64,000 bases of DNA, taken from Chitinophagaceae bacterium. Lineage in GTDB: Bacteria; Bacteroidota; Bacteroidia; Chitinophagales; Chitinophagaceae. The translations under genes and the position numbers were made by a program. The stretch is taken from NCBI GenBank assembly GCA_028288595.1, contig JAQBNK010000168.1, positions 1 through 64,000 of the forward strand, given 5' to 3'. Positions 1-8,828 of this stretch are shown in pieces. Below the pieces are notes generated by a model, which was given only the letters and a program-made list of their open reading frames with translations, was not told the origin of the DNA and did not search any database. The stretch's first letter is position 1. Every line of letters begins with the position of its first letter.

Positions 1-2181
1 GGTGTTCCTGGCTCTGGAATATTGCCTGTTAAAGTTGATTCTGTGATTGGGAATTCACTGCAGTTCGTTGATAATAATTTACCTGTTAATTCAACTGGTT
101 ATTATTATGCTGATATCTTAAACGGTAATATTCACATTGTAACTTCCCCGGTTTGGTATACCAGGATATGCAGCATTGCAAATGACATTACTGTCAGCGC
201 ATGCAGTAACTATACCTGGAACGGAACAACCTATACTGCTTCAACCACAGCCTCAGCAACATTCAGAACCGATGGCGGTTGCGACTCCACGGTTACATTA
301 CATCTTACCATTAAGCAGCCAACAACTGGAGACACAACAGCGGTGGCGTGTGATCGTTTTACATGGTATGGTAATACATACACCTCCTCTGCAACTGCAA
401 CACATGTTTTCACAAATGCTGCAGGATGCGATTCAACGGTAACACTTCACTTAACGATTAATACTTCTCCTTCAGTAGCGATAACTGCTGCAGGCCCAAC
501 TTCTGTATGTCCGGGCAGTGGCGTCAATCTCACAACTGAAGCTGATGCAGGAAGCGGATCGATTGATACTTATCAATGGTTATTAAAGGGAAATCCTTTA
601 ACGGGAGGCCTGCCTTCTTTCACGGCAACATCCACCGGTAATTACAGCGTGAAAATCACTAATTCAAATAGTTGTTTCGCTGTTTCTAATGCAATAAGCG
701 TTACCGTTGAAGATCATGTTTTACCGGTACCGAATGTTGCTGAACTACCAGATGTAACTGGCGAATGTTCCGCTACAGCAACCACACCTGCTGCAACAGA
801 TAATTGTGCAGGTATCATTACCGGTACAACCACAGATCCGTTATCGTACAACAGCCAGGGTACTCATACTATTACCTGGATCTTTGATGATCATAACGGA
901 AATGTGACTACGCAAAACCAACGTGTTATTGTTCATGATGCAACGGCTCCCGTAATTACAGTGCCTGTTGCTATTAATAAAAATACTGATCCGGGAGTAT
1001 GCAATGCAGTCGTGAATTTCTCCGCTACTGCCACTGATAATTGCAACGGCCCAGTAACTATCAATTACAGCCAGGCTCCGGGCACAGCTTTCCCTGAAGG
1101 GGTTACAACAATCGTTGTTACTGCAAAAGATGAAAATGGCAATAGTTCTTCCTCTGGCTTTACGATAACTATAACGGATAACCAGCCTCCTTTGGTTACA
1201 GCAATCCCTGTTGTAAATACATGTAATAGTACATCGGGAACTTATACAATACCTGCTGCTACAGCAACAGATAATTGTGGTATGGACTCAGTTTCTTATG
1301 TAATAACAGGTGCTACAAGCCGTAGTGGTTCAGGATATAATGCAAGCGGCGGATTTAATACCGGTACAAGTACAATTGTATGGACCGTAACGGATATACA
1401 TGGAAATATTTCTACTGCTTCAACAACCGTTAATGTAAATGCCGCACTCAATGCATCTATTGTCGTTAACCCTGTTTATACGGTTGCTCCCGGCGGATCA
1501 GCTTATACGATCTATCTTGGATACGGGCCTCAAACTGTTTCTTTAAAAGCAACAGCAACCGGTGGTACTGCGCCTTATACTTATACATGGAATACCGTTT
1601 CATCACTTAGCAGTTTTAATACAGCATCAACAAATGCGTCTCCTGTTACAACGACTACTTACACTGTAACCATTACTGATGCAGCTGGGTGCCAGGCATC
1701 CATTACTCAGACAATACAGGTTGTTGATGTGAGATCCGGTAATAAAAACGATAAGGTAACTATATGTCATTCTGGACACGAAATATCTGTTAGTTCGAAC
1801 GCTGTACCTGCACAACTAAAAAATGGTGGATACCTGGGTAACTGCACAATTAACAACAGTGCGAGAGGAAATTCTCCAGCTCCTGTTAACAGTATGAACA
1901 AACTTTCTATCCGGGTAGATGAGAAGACAAGCTCAAGCCTGAATGTGAGCGTGAAGCCTAACCCTTCGATCAGCGTATTCATGGTTCACGTAGAAACTTC
2001 TTCACCAGATCCGGTAACCATACGCATTACGGATGAAAGCGGAAGATTACGTGAAATGAAAAAGAATATAACCGGCAGGAACGATGTAATGATAGGTGGC
2101 AACCTGAAAGGCGGCACTTACTTTATTGAGGTCGAGCAGGGAACAAAAAAACAAACCGTAAAAGTGATCAAGCTTAATTAA
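1..2181 (+). CDS. T9SS-exported multi-domain adhesin, C-terminal part (5' end outside window)
   Basis: The frame is open from base 1, so the real start lies upstream and the 719 codons from the TTG at 22 are only the C-terminal part. Visible in order: two copies of a cysteine repeat with motifs like CDSTVTLHLTI (about nt 187-315 and 340-465); an Ig/PKD-like stretch; two HYR-type domains with TDNC motifs (about 720-950 and 950-1190) and a third related unit (1190-1440); a PKD/SprB-like domain containing TYTWN; a short cysteine segment; and from about nt 1951 a type A T9SS sorting domain (VKPNPS, ending in basic residues and VIKLN). Such proteins cross the outer membrane through the type IX system and are attached to or released from the cell surface. 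The ligand cannot be told. It is followed by a strong hairpin terminator. Confidence 0.88.
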   Translation, partial: GVPGSGILPVKVDSVIGNSLQFVDNNLPVNSTGYYYADILNGNIHIVTSPVWYTRICSIANDITVSACSNYTWNGTTYTASTTASATFRTDGGCDSTVTLHLTIKQPTTGDTTAVACDRFTWYGNTYTSSATATHVFTNAAGCDSTVTLHLTINTSPSVAITAAGPTSVCPGSGVNLTTEADAGSGSIDTYQWLLKGNPLTGGLPSFTATSTGNYSVKITNSNSCFAVSNAISVTVEDHVLPVPNVAELPDVTGECSATATTPAATDNCAGIITGTTTDPLSYNSQGTHTITWIFDDHNGNVTTQNQRVIVHDATAPVITVPVAINKNTDPGVCNAVVNFSATATDNCNGPVTINYSQAPGTAFPEGVTTIVVTAKDENGNSSSSGFTITITDNQPPLVTAIPVVNTCNSTSGTYTIPAATATDNCGMDSVSYVITGATSRSGSGYNASGGFNTGTSTIVWTVTDIHGNISTASTTVNVNAALNASIVVNPVYTVAPGGSAYTIYLGYGPQTVSLKATATGGTAPYTYTWNTVSSLSSFNTASTNASPVTTTTYTVTITDAAGCQASITQTIQVVDVRSGNKNDKVTICHSGHEISVSSNAVPAQLKNGGYLGNCTINNSARGNSPAPVNSMNKLSIRVDEKTSSSLNVSVKPNPSISVFMVHVETSSPDPVTIRITDESGRLREMKKNITGRNDVMIGGNLKGGTYFIEVEQGTKKQTVKVIKLN

Positions 2182-2194
2182 AAAATGATCTTAT

Positions 2195-2228
2195 AAAAAA
2201 CAGCCGCAAATATTGCGGCTGTTTTTAT
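2195..2228 (+). terminator. Rho-independent terminator after the adhesin
   Basis: An 8-bp perfect stem (CAGCCGCA / TGCGGCTG, 2201-2208 and 2214-2221) with a 5-nt loop is preceded by an A-run and followed by TTTTT, immediately behind the adhesin stop codon. Confidence 0.85.
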
Positions 2229-2250
2229 TTCGATCCTATAGTTTTATAAA

Positions 2251-3225
2251 ATGAATTCAAAAGATGAGTTTGATGTTGTTATAGTTGGTGGCGGACCAAT
2301 TGGTCTTGCCTGTGGCATTGAAGCGAAAAAAGCAGGATTGAAATATCTGATTCTTGAAAAAGGATGTCTTGTTAATTCACTTTATCATTACCCGGTTAAC
2401 ATGACATTCTTTTCTACTTCTGAAAGGCTGGAGATCGGCAATGTTCCTTTTGTAAGTAATAATCCCAAGCCAGCAAGAAGCGAGGCACTCGAATATTACC
2501 GGCGTGTTGCACAATCTTACCAGTTAGATATTCACCTGTTCGAAAAAGCAGAGTATATCAATTCAAAAAATCCTGTAAAAGAAATAGTAACCGGCAAAAC
2601 AACTTATAAAGCGCTGAACATTATTATTTCAACTGGCTTTTATGACATTCCGTTTCCGCTGAATGTTCCTGGTGAGAACTTGCCGAAAGTGAAACACTAT
2701 TACGACGACCCGCATTTTTATGCGTTCCAGGATGTGATCGTAATCGGGGCGATGAATTCTGCGGTAGATGCTGCTTTAGAAACCTGGCGAAAAGGCGCAA
2801 GAGTAACTATGGTGATTCGCAATGCAGAGATTGGAAAAAGAGTAAAGTATTGGGTGAGGCCAGATATTGAAAACAGGATTAAGGAAGGATCGATAAAAGC
2901 ATATTTCAATTCAACAATAAAAGAAATAAAAACGCATGAAGCAGACATCAATACACCCGAAGGACTCATCACAATAAAAAATGATTGGGTGCTTGCAATG
3001 ACAGGATATCAGCCCAATCTTGGTTTTCTTGAAAGCATTGGTATAAGATTAAGTGATGATGAAATAAAAAAACCTGTTTACAATGATGAAACTTTTGAAA
3101 CAAATGTACCTGGCATTTATATCGCCGGAGTTATTTGCGGAGGCATGGACACTCACAGTCTCTTTATCGAAAATTCAAGAGAACACGCAGAAAAAATTAT
3201 CAGAGATATAAGGTCAGAAAAATAA
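2251..3225 (+). CDS. ypdA: YpdA/Bdr-family FAD-dependent NAD(P)-disulfide oxidoreductase
   Basis: This 324-residue flavoprotein matches the YpdA family, the putative bacillithiol disulfide reductases. The N-terminal FAD Rossmann motif GGGPIG is at residues 13-18. A second nucleotide-binding segment with GAMNSAVDAA lies near residues 165-175, and the family's terminal IAGVICGG and IFIENSR-like segments are present. In the Staphylococcus enzyme the first motif reads GGGPCG and that cysteine (Cys14) is functionally important; here it is Ile17 and the nearest cysteine is Cys21. Whether the protein reduces bacillithiol disulfide is therefore an inference from family membership. It stands alone between a terminator and a convergent gene. 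Confidence 0.85.
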   Translation: MNSKDEFDVVIVGGGPIGLACGIEAKKAGLKYLILEKGCLVNSLYHYPVNMTFFSTSERLEIGNVPFVSNNPKPARSEALEYYRRVAQSYQLDIHLFEKAEYINSKNPVKEIVTGKTTYKALNIIISTGFYDIPFPLNVPGENLPKVKHYYDDPHFYAFQDVIVIGAMNSAVDAALETWRKGARVTMVIRNAEIGKRVKYWVRPDIENRIKEGSIKAYFNSTIKEIKTHEADINTPEGLITIKNDWVLAMTGYQPNLGFLESIGIRLSDDEIKKPVYNDETFETNVPGIYIAGVICGGMDTHSLFIENSREHAEKIIRDIRSEK

Positions 3226-3227
3226 AA

Positions 3228-3283
3228 AATCGAAAATGGAAAATCGATTTCGCCTTTCGATTTTAGAATTTAGAATTTAGAAA
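3228..3283. repeat. Heptad-periodic intergenic hairpin between convergent genes
   Basis: Eight contiguous 7-nt units (such as AATCGAA, AATGGAA, TTCGATT, TTAGAAT) keep phase over 56 bp. The first part folds back on itself (AAAATCGAAA at 3226-3235 against TTTCGATTTT at 3255-3264). It probably ends transcription from both sides. Its last units lie inside the 3' end of the convergent hydrolase gene. Confidence 0.7.
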
Positions 3284-4226
3284 AGATTAGTTTTTTTCTA
3301 TTTTTCCAGGCGACTAATCCTACTATTGCAATTGCAGCAATCGCTATTACGTACTTAGAAACTGTCGCCGCTTTTGAAGGTGGCACATATACTACTCCAT
3401 GTTCATTCGTAAGTGCTGGATCGTTTACGTATCGTCCTTTTGCTGGCACTGCATCCTCGCTAAAATTTGCGAGAAGTTCCGCTAAAGAATCCCGCAACTC
3501 TTCTCCATAAATTGGCTTACCATGCCCGGCACCAACTGCTTCCGGTTTTAGATCCGCTAATCTTTTTACTGAATGATAAGAAGCATTCCAGTCGATGGTA
3601 AAGTATTTTGGGGGACCATTTACTTCGTGTTTTTGTGTCATTACAGAAAGTAGTGATTCCTGTTTAGTGGTTACAAATGCGTCGCCTGAAATAAGTGTCC
3701 GGTCCTTTTCACGAAACAGGCTGATATGTCCGGGCGCATGTCCCGGTGTATGATAATACTGCCATTCAGGAAGCTCAGGAATAGATCCATCTTCAGACAA
3801 TAATTTTAATCGGTTACAAATGTTGATCGGCCCTCTTGGATACATCCACGCCATCGATGCCATAAGGCCACCTCCAACTGTTGGGTCAGGCGGAGGATAT
3901 TTAGATTTACCTGATAAATACGGCCATTCCAACTGATGCGCATAAACAGGCACATCCCATTCTTCCGCTAACTGCGCAACTGCACCCACGTGATCAAAAT
4001 GTCCATGTGTTAAAATAATTGCAGACGGCTTACTCTGTGCACCGAATAACATGCGGGCCATTTTTTTTATTTTATGGGCAGACCATTTTAGTCCGGCATC
4101 CACCAGCACCCAATTAGCAGCAGTATTATCAGCAATCATATATACATTTACAAAAACGTCCTTCATTCCCCATATTCCCGAGGTGACTGCAAAAATATCA
4201 AGCGGCTTATTTTTCTTTCTGAGCAT
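3270..4226 (-). CDS. MBL-fold metallo-hydrolase with C-terminal membrane anchor
   Basis: The 318-residue protein carries the metallo-beta-lactamase-fold signature HGHFDH at residues 74-79, followed by TPGHAPGH, SGDAF and GAGHG, so the set of metal-binding histidines and aspartate looks complete. Residues about 290-308 (IAIAAIAIVGLVAW) form one hydrophobic segment followed by a basic tail, suggesting a C-terminal anchor with the catalytic domain on the opposite side from the tail. No signal peptide is seen. Hydrolases of this group act on varied esters, thioesters or lactams and the substrate cannot be inferred. The last codons lie within the heptad repeat. Confidence 0.8.
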   Translation of the reverse strand: MLRKKNKPLDIFAVTSGIWGMKDVFVNVYMIADNTAANWVLVDAGLKWSAHKIKKMARMLFGAQSKPSAIILTHGHFDHVGAVAQLAEEWDVPVYAHQLEWPYLSGKSKYPPPDPTVGGGLMASMAWMYPRGPINICNRLKLLSEDGSIPELPEWQYYHTPGHAPGHISLFREKDRTLISGDAFVTTKQESLLSVMTQKHEVNGPPKYFTIDWNASYHSVKRLADLKPEAVGAGHGKPIYGEELRDSLAELLANFSEDAVPAKGRYVNDPALTNEHGVVYVPPSKAATVSKYVIAIAAIAIVGLVAWKNRKKLIFSKF

Positions 4227-4449
4227 AGCAAATCAATGAGTGAATAATAACATTAAGTATGACTAAAGGAATGCCAGAATTAAAAACTGCGAATAATTTT
4301 GCGGATGAAAAGTGATACTTTGAAACTGGATTATACCTGCGAGAACATAATGTTTCACATTACACAGAAGCAGGCAGGCAAACAAATGTTTGCTCAATGC
4401 CTGAAATAAATTATTGTAAACTGCATTCTAAAAAAAAGCAAGTAGAGAT

Positions 4450-5190
4450 TTAATTTGTAACACTTGCAGAAGAAATATTTTTCTGCTGAAGTAATTCATT
4501 AATGGTTTTCTCTATCCATGCAACAGTACCTGAACCGAAACCGGAGGTATGAAACCTGATGTTACCCGCAGGATCAACAATAACATGTGTCGGAAATAGA
4601 TTGACTCCATACTTCATAGCGAGCCATCTTCCATCATCTATAATATCGTAATTGTAAGGAGAAGCTTTAAGAAATTCCTTTAAACTGCTTTTATCATCTA
4701 AGGCAATAGCTAAAAAAACAACATTATTGTTATCCTTATACTGGTTAACGATTTTATTGAGCTGGGGAATTTCTGCACGACACGGCGGACAATCAATAAA
4801 CCAAAAATTTATCACCACAATTTTAGATTGAAGTTCATTCAGGTTAATCTTTTTTTTATCTATATCGGTGGTCTTAAACGTGGTGAACTTATCCCCCGTA
4901 ACAAAAAACTTTGACTCCGGTGGTTTTACGGAAAGTGCAATACTTTTCCTCTTTTCTTTTTCAGCCGGGTTTAGTTGGTACAAATAGAAAGTATCAGATG
5001 TAATAGAATTCTTCTTCACCGAGAATTCCCCTGTTTGCAACAATTTGGTCCAGATAGCATAAGGATATTGCATGCCCGTCGAATCAAATACAAGTGTACT
5101 CGCATCAAGACTAACTTTCGTCTTTACCCCCTGCGCAGAAATATGAACGTAGCTGCATAAAATGATTACTAAACAATATAAGGCCTTCAT
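4450..5190 (-). CDS. TlpA-like exported thioredoxin-fold protein
   Basis: A signal peptide (residues 1-20, ending HISAQ) precedes an unassigned region of about 100 residues and a C-terminal thioredoxin-like domain with the redox motif CPPC at residues 134-137 in the context INFWFIDCPPC. The conserved cis-proline region FPTHVIVD follows near residue 200. Family knowledge suggests a periplasmic thiol-disulfide reductase of the TlpA/ResA type. The N-terminal half is not recognised. It stands alone; its product would be exported and needs an inner-membrane electron donor not found here. Confidence 0.82.
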   Translation of the reverse strand: MKALYCLVIILCSYVHISAQGVKTKVSLDASTLVFDSTGMQYPYAIWTKLLQTGEFSVKKNSITSDTFYLYQLNPAEKEKRKSIALSVKPPESKFFVTGDKFTTFKTTDIDKKKINLNELQSKIVVINFWFIDCPPCRAEIPQLNKIVNQYKDNNNVVFLAIALDDKSSLKEFLKASPYNYDIIDDGRWLAMKYGVNLFPTHVIVDPAGNIRFHTSGFGSGTVAWIEKTINELLQQKNISSASVTN

Positions 5191-5223
5191 GTTATAGGGT
5201 TTACTATAACAATATATAAAAAA

Positions 5224-5619
5224 TCACGAACCTGTGGAAGTCATTAATACAACGCTATCTTCTTTTGCAATGGCCCAATGGGTTATTTCTTTATGTGCAA
5301 CGGCCATTCCGCCAGGTTTAAGTTCAATCTTATCCCCGTCGCTGCAAAAATCTACGGCGCCATCAATTACCTGGAGGGTAACAATGCCTCTGTCAGCATG
5401 CGGTTTTAATTCAGCGTCTTTACGCAAAGCAATTATAACGATGGTGGCATCGGTTGTTTTGAAAACCGTCATTGCGTTGCGGTCATTCTTCATCCAGGCA
5501 TCTTCGTCTTTGATCTTCCGAATAAAATCAGGTATATCGATTTTCACCAGGCCGGCATCCATGGTGCGGTCACCTTCGGGGCGATTTTGGGTAGCTTCAT
5601 TAGACTTTTCCTGTATCAT
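5224..5619 (-). CDS. Small cupin-domain protein
   Basis: About 131 residues from the ATG at 5619; the frame can be extended to 5646 but that leader looks non-conserved. The core has a cupin-type pattern: a hydrophobic strand (TIVIIALRKDAEL), a histidine (KPHADRGIVTLQ), a glycine-rich turn (LKPGGMAVAHK) and a second histidine pair near the end. Cupins are beta-barrels that bind metal or small ligands. No enzyme role can be assigned. It lies 34 bp behind the thioredoxin gene on the same strand. Confidence 0.68.
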   Translation of the reverse strand: MIQEKSNEATQNRPEGDRTMDAGLVKIDIPDFIRKIKDEDAWMKNDRNAMTVFKTTDATIVIIALRKDAELKPHADRGIVTLQVIDGAVDFCSDGDKIELKPGGMAVAHKEITHWAIAKEDSVVLMTSTGS

Positions 5620-5736
5620 ACTCAAGTGTTTACATTTTACTTTCAATTTTCACTCCAAACTGCAAACCTCCCCGGGTCGAAGACGATTTCAACTTTTAAC
5701 TGACTTATCATTAATTTACAGGGTAACCATAAACTC

Positions 5737-6756
5737 ATGAGAAAAATTCACCTGGCGCTTTTATGTATACTACTTGCTGCTTTAAGTTGTAAGAGCCCTT
5801 CCGAAGCCCCTTCACTCGATAATTATTTCGCTTTAAAAGATTCAGGCGTACAGTCTGCAGGCGTTAGAATGATTCCCATACAAACCGCTGTTGGAATTTT
5901 TAAAGTATGGACAAAAGACATCGGTAATAATCCTCGTATCAAAGTCTTGCTCCTGCATGGCGGACCAGCAATGACACATGAATACATGGAATGCTTTGAA
6001 AGCTTTTTTCCTAAGGAAGGATTTGAAATGATTGAATATGATCAACTGGGTTCATTTTATTCTGATCAGCCTAAGGATAGCAGCTTGTGGACAACCGAAA
6101 GGTTTGTTGAGGAAGTAGAACAGGTGAGGAAAGCATTAAAACTTGATAAAGATAATTTCTATCTTCTTGGCAATTCATGGGGCGGCATCCTGGCAATGGA
6201 ATATGCACTAAAATACCAGCAGAATTTAAAAGGATTGATCATTTGTAATATGATGGCCAGCATTTCATCATATGAAAAATATAATGCCGTGCTAAGAACC
6301 CAGATGAGAAAAACATTGGTAGATTCATTACAGGCATATGAAACACTTGGCAAGTATAAAGACTCCACCTACCAGTCTTTGGTTTTTAATGAATACTACA
6401 CCAAACATCTTTGCCGCTTACCCGAATGGCCCGACGCCGTAATGCGTGCATTTAAACATGTGAATGAAGAAATTTATGTGATGATGCAGGGGCCCAGTGA
6501 ATTTAAAACAGGTGGCAGGCTGCTTACCTGGGATCGTACAAAAGAAATAAAAAAAATTACTGTTCCTGCTTTAACCGTGGGCGCCAAATTTGACACCATG
6601 GATCCTGAACACATGAAATGGATGAGCGAACAAATGAAGAACGGCTACTACCTCTACTGTCCTAATGGAAGCCATTTAAGTATGTGGGATGATCAAAAAA
6701 TATTTATGACAGGCGTGATTGATTTCATTCATAAAGTAGATAGCGGAAAATATTAA
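5737..6756 (+). CDS. Alpha/beta hydrolase lipoprotein, proline iminopeptidase-like
   Basis: A signal sequence with a lipobox-like end (LAALSC, Cys18) indicates a lipoprotein. The body is an alpha/beta hydrolase: oxyanion segment LLLHGGPAMTHEYM, nucleophile elbow GNSWGG near residue 145, acid region GAKFDTMDP and a late histidine (NGSHLSMWDD). The HGGPG-like motif and cap layout resemble proline iminopeptidase / amino-acid amidase enzymes, so it may clip N-terminal residues from peptides or amides in the periplasm or at the surface. The exact substrate is an inference. Confidence 0.8.
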   Translation: MRKIHLALLCILLAALSCKSPSEAPSLDNYFALKDSGVQSAGVRMIPIQTAVGIFKVWTKDIGNNPRIKVLLLHGGPAMTHEYMECFESFFPKEGFEMIEYDQLGSFYSDQPKDSSLWTTERFVEEVEQVRKALKLDKDNFYLLGNSWGGILAMEYALKYQQNLKGLIICNMMASISSYEKYNAVLRTQMRKTLVDSLQAYETLGKYKDSTYQSLVFNEYYTKHLCRLPEWPDAVMRAFKHVNEEIYVMMQGPSEFKTGGRLLTWDRTKEIKKITVPALTVGAKFDTMDPEHMKWMSEQMKNGYYLYCPNGSHLSMWDDQKIFMTGVIDFIHKVDSGKY

Positions 6757-6759
6757 TAG

Positions 6760-6812
6760 AAATCGAAATCAGACACCTGCCTTTTCAATTTTAAATTTTG
6801 ATCTTCAATTTC
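6760..6812. repeat. Heptad-periodic intergenic hairpin between convergent genes
   Basis: Four 7-nt units (TTTTCAA, TTTTAAA, TTTTGAT, CTTCAAT, 6782-6809) can pair loosely with AAATCGAAATCA at 6760-6771. It lies between two converging genes and belongs to the same class as 3228-3283. Confidence 0.5.
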
Positions 6813-6816
6813 TTTA

Positions 6817-7059
6817 TTATTCCTTATCTGGTACGGCCACAAAATCGCTTTCTTCAAAATTGCTGCCGGTTCCGCTGATATCCATTGGCTCATCTTTTTT
6901 ATCAACCGGTTTGTCATTATTCTTTACAGGCTGATTTTGTTCCTCCAGTCCTTCATACTCGCCTTTTTCATCTAAGGGTCTGTCGAAATTCCTGGCTGTA
7001 GGATTATAGTCTGCCCCGGCGCTTTCATTGGGCAGCTGGCTATATTTATTGTTTTCCAT
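6817..7059 (-). CDS. Small acidic hydrophilic protein, unknown
   Basis: An 80-residue product from the ATG at 7059; the frame extends to 7134 but the upstream part is unlike the rest. It is very hydrophilic, rich in Asn, Asp, Glu, Lys and Pro (repeated KPVDKKDEP-like stretches), with no cysteine, signal or membrane segment, so it is probably disordered and cytoplasmic. I do not recognise a family. It is divergent from the HD-domain gene, with starts 87 bp apart. Confidence 0.6.
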   Translation of the reverse strand: MENNKYSQLPNESAGADYNPTARNFDRPLDEKGEYEGLEEQNQPVKNNDKPVDKKDEPMDISGTGSNFEESDFVAVPDKE

Positions 7060-7146
7060 AATTGCGGTGTTTATAATAAACAGACAATTATTAAGCCATT
7101 TGAACAAGCTGGATTTGTTTACATTATTTTGCAATAAATAAAGATC

Positions 7147-7746
7147 ATGTCACTGCAATTAGGCCGTACAGAATTTGGAGACCCGTCTAATAAAGGAAAA
7201 GTTTTATCCAGGGAAGAAGCATCTGAACTTTTCAATTCCTGGGTTTTAAATCCACGCCTTCAACTACATATGAAACAAGTGGCTGCATTGATGAAAGCAT
7301 GGGCCGGTGAAAAATTATCATTGGACGAAGAAACACAATGGCGATGGGAAATGGCCGGACTTTTACACGATGCGGACTGGGATCAGTGGCCCGATCAGCA
7401 TTGTAAAAAGATCATTGAGGAACTGGAGCGTCGTCAGGCGGACCCCGAAATTATCCGGGCGATCGCATCACATGGCCATGCTCATTTTGGTGTAGAACCT
7501 GAAACGGAGATGGATAAAATGCTCTATGCTTTTGATGAACTTTCAGGCCTTATACATGCGTATTCACTTATGCGTCCTAACGGGTATGAAGGCATGGATG
7601 TAAAAGGTGTAAAAAAAAGATTGAAAGAAAAAACTTTCGCTGCAAATGTAAGTCGTGAAGATATTGCCGATGCCTGTAACCGTGCAGGAATTGACCAGGA
7701 TGAACTGATCGCTTTTATAGTACAGCGGCAGGGAAGGGTTCGATAA
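7147..7746 (+). CDS. HD-domain phosphohydrolase-like protein
   Basis: The 199-residue protein has an HD-superfamily metal site: His41 after an N-terminal helix, the defining His74-Asp75 in GLLHDADWD, His109/His111 in ASHGHAH and Asp130 in YAFDELSG. HDIG-type hydrolases act on nucleotides or phosphate esters. The FDELSGLIHA segment is typical of the small predicted HD hydrolases found as single domains. The substrate is unknown. An 11-bp perfect hairpin sits directly behind the stop codon. Confidence 0.8.
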   Translation: MSLQLGRTEFGDPSNKGKVLSREEASELFNSWVLNPRLQLHMKQVAALMKAWAGEKLSLDEETQWRWEMAGLLHDADWDQWPDQHCKKIIEELERRQADPEIIRAIASHGHAHFGVEPETEMDKMLYAFDELSGLIHAYSLMRPNGYEGMDVKGVKKRLKEKTFAANVSREDIADACNRAGIDQDELIAFIVQRQGRVR

Positions 7747-7770
7747 ATTAATAATTTTTAATTATTAATT
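7746..7770. terminator. AT-rich perfect hairpin between convergent genes
   Basis: AATTAATAATT (7746-7756), a TTT loop and AATTATTAATT (7760-7770) form an 11-bp perfect stem between converging genes. It plausibly terminates both, though with no GC base pairs the stem is weak. Confidence 0.5.
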
Positions 7771-7776
7771 TAAAAA

Positions 7777-8229
7777 TCACTCCCCTTTAACCTTCATCTT
7801 CATTTTCATATCCGTGTCTTTTATTTTCATCTTATCATCTTCAATAACAATTTTTTTATTGCCGTCTTTAATTTTTATTTCTTCCTCTCTTACATCTACT
7901 TTATCAGTATCCCAGGTATAACGTCCATCTGGTCCCTTTACGAGGTATCCGTTCACGACTAACTCTCCACGTCCATATAATGTATCACCGGTGGTTGTAT
8001 TTACATAAAACTGAAGCGGGTCTTTCGTTCTTATGTTATAAGCACGCATATCACGCCTGTTATAAAAAACCTGGATAACCCGGCCGGTATTTAAATCTTT
8101 ATACACCGCTCTTTCAGGAACTGTGTCCAAATTGTTTGCCTGCGCCCTGGGTAAAATTCCTGCTGAGCCCTGCACCGCAAATGCCACAACAATAAAAATC
8201 ACAAAAAGAAAAATGCCCGCTTTAATCAT
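7777..8229 (-). CDS. Exported or anchored hypothetical protein with Lys/Asp-rich tail
   Basis: From the ATG at 8229 (the frame extends to 8292) the product has 150 residues. Residues 2-22 are a hydrophobic signal or anchor (IFLFVIFIVVAFAVQGSAG). A compact region follows with motifs VYKDLNTGRVIQVFY and TTTGDTLYGRG, then a highly charged tail of alternating Lys, Asp, Glu and Met. The tail composition is reminiscent of secreted Bacteroidota proteins of unknown function. I do not recognise the family. Confidence 0.62.
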   Translation of the reverse strand: MIKAGIFLFVIFIVVAFAVQGSAGILPRAQANNLDTVPERAVYKDLNTGRVIQVFYNRRDMRAYNIRTKDPLQFYVNTTTGDTLYGRGELVVNGYLVKGPDGRYTWDTDKVDVREEEIKIKDGNKKIVIEDDKMKIKDTDMKMKMKVKGE

Positions 8230-8324
8230 GAAATCGTTTTTTGTTCTATATGGGATTTTGCAAGTATCAGACCAACAAAATAACTTTGACACTCTGACCT
8301 ATTAACTTTGAACAAATTATAAAG

Positions 8325-8801
8325 ATGGCCGAAGACCTGTTAATACAAAAAGGAACCAAAAAAGAACAATATCAGTCCCTTATTCCGCAGGTAAGGGCGC
8401 TTTTAACAGGCGAGGACGACTTTATTGCTAATCTCGGTAATATAACCGCTTCTTTAAAAGAGCAATTCAACTGGCTATGGATCGGTTTCTATATTGTTAA
8501 AAATGATGAATTAGTTCTAGGTCCGTTCCAGGGTCCCATCGCATGTACCCGCATCAGAAAAGGAAGAGGTGTTTGCGGAACTTCGTGGGAAAAGGCAGAA
8601 ACACTGATCGTTGCGGATGTTGAACGATTTCCCGGGCATATCGCATGCAGCAGCAGAGCAAGATCTGAAATTGTAATACCCGTTATGGTGGACGGAAATG
8701 TGGTGGCGGTTTTAGATGCGGATAGTGATGAACTAAGCGCATTTGATGAAACCGACGAAAAATACCTGAAAGAAATTATTGATCTTGTTGATTTTGAATA
8801 A
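8325..8801 (+). CDS. msrC: Free methionine-(R)-sulfoxide reductase (GAF-domain type)
   Basis: The 158-residue protein is one GAF domain of the fRMsr family. The three characteristic cysteines are visible: Cys74 (PIACTRI), Cys84 (RGVCGTSW) and Cys108 (HIACSSRARSEIV). These enzymes reduce free L-methionine-(R)-sulfoxide to methionine in the cytoplasm, with thioredoxin regenerating the disulfide. Length and motif order are those of full-size family members. It is monocistronic, with a hairpin terminator overlapping its stop region. Confidence 0.92.
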   Translation: MAEDLLIQKGTKKEQYQSLIPQVRALLTGEDDFIANLGNITASLKEQFNWLWIGFYIVKNDELVLGPFQGPIACTRIRKGRGVCGTSWEKAETLIVADVERFPGHIACSSRARSEIVIPVMVDGNVVAVLDADSDELSAFDETDEKYLKEIIDLVDFE

Positions 8802-8828
8802 AAAGCTAAGTAAAAACTTAGCTTTTTA
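8801..8828. terminator. Bidirectional terminator between msrC and the small acidic gene
   Basis: An 8-bp perfect stem AAGCTAAG (8803-8810) / CTTAGCTT (8817-8824) with a 6-nt loop is flanked by A-runs and T-runs on both sides. It suits termination of the two converging genes. Confidence 0.8.

Noticed and set aside
1-2181. Identification of the adhesin as SprB or another gliding adhesin
   Set aside because: Only the C-terminal part is visible and its domains (HYR, PKD) are common to many T9SS-exported proteins.
4370-4403. Terminator behind the MBL-fold or thioredoxin gene
   Set aside because: A loose CAGGCA...TGCCTG pairing with a long irregular interior and no T-run; it also lies between two same-strand genes upstream of one, so termination is not supported.
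5234-5740. Plus-strand 168-codon gene opposite the cupin
   Set aside because: Serine- and leucine-rich shadow of the cupin gene; no family features.
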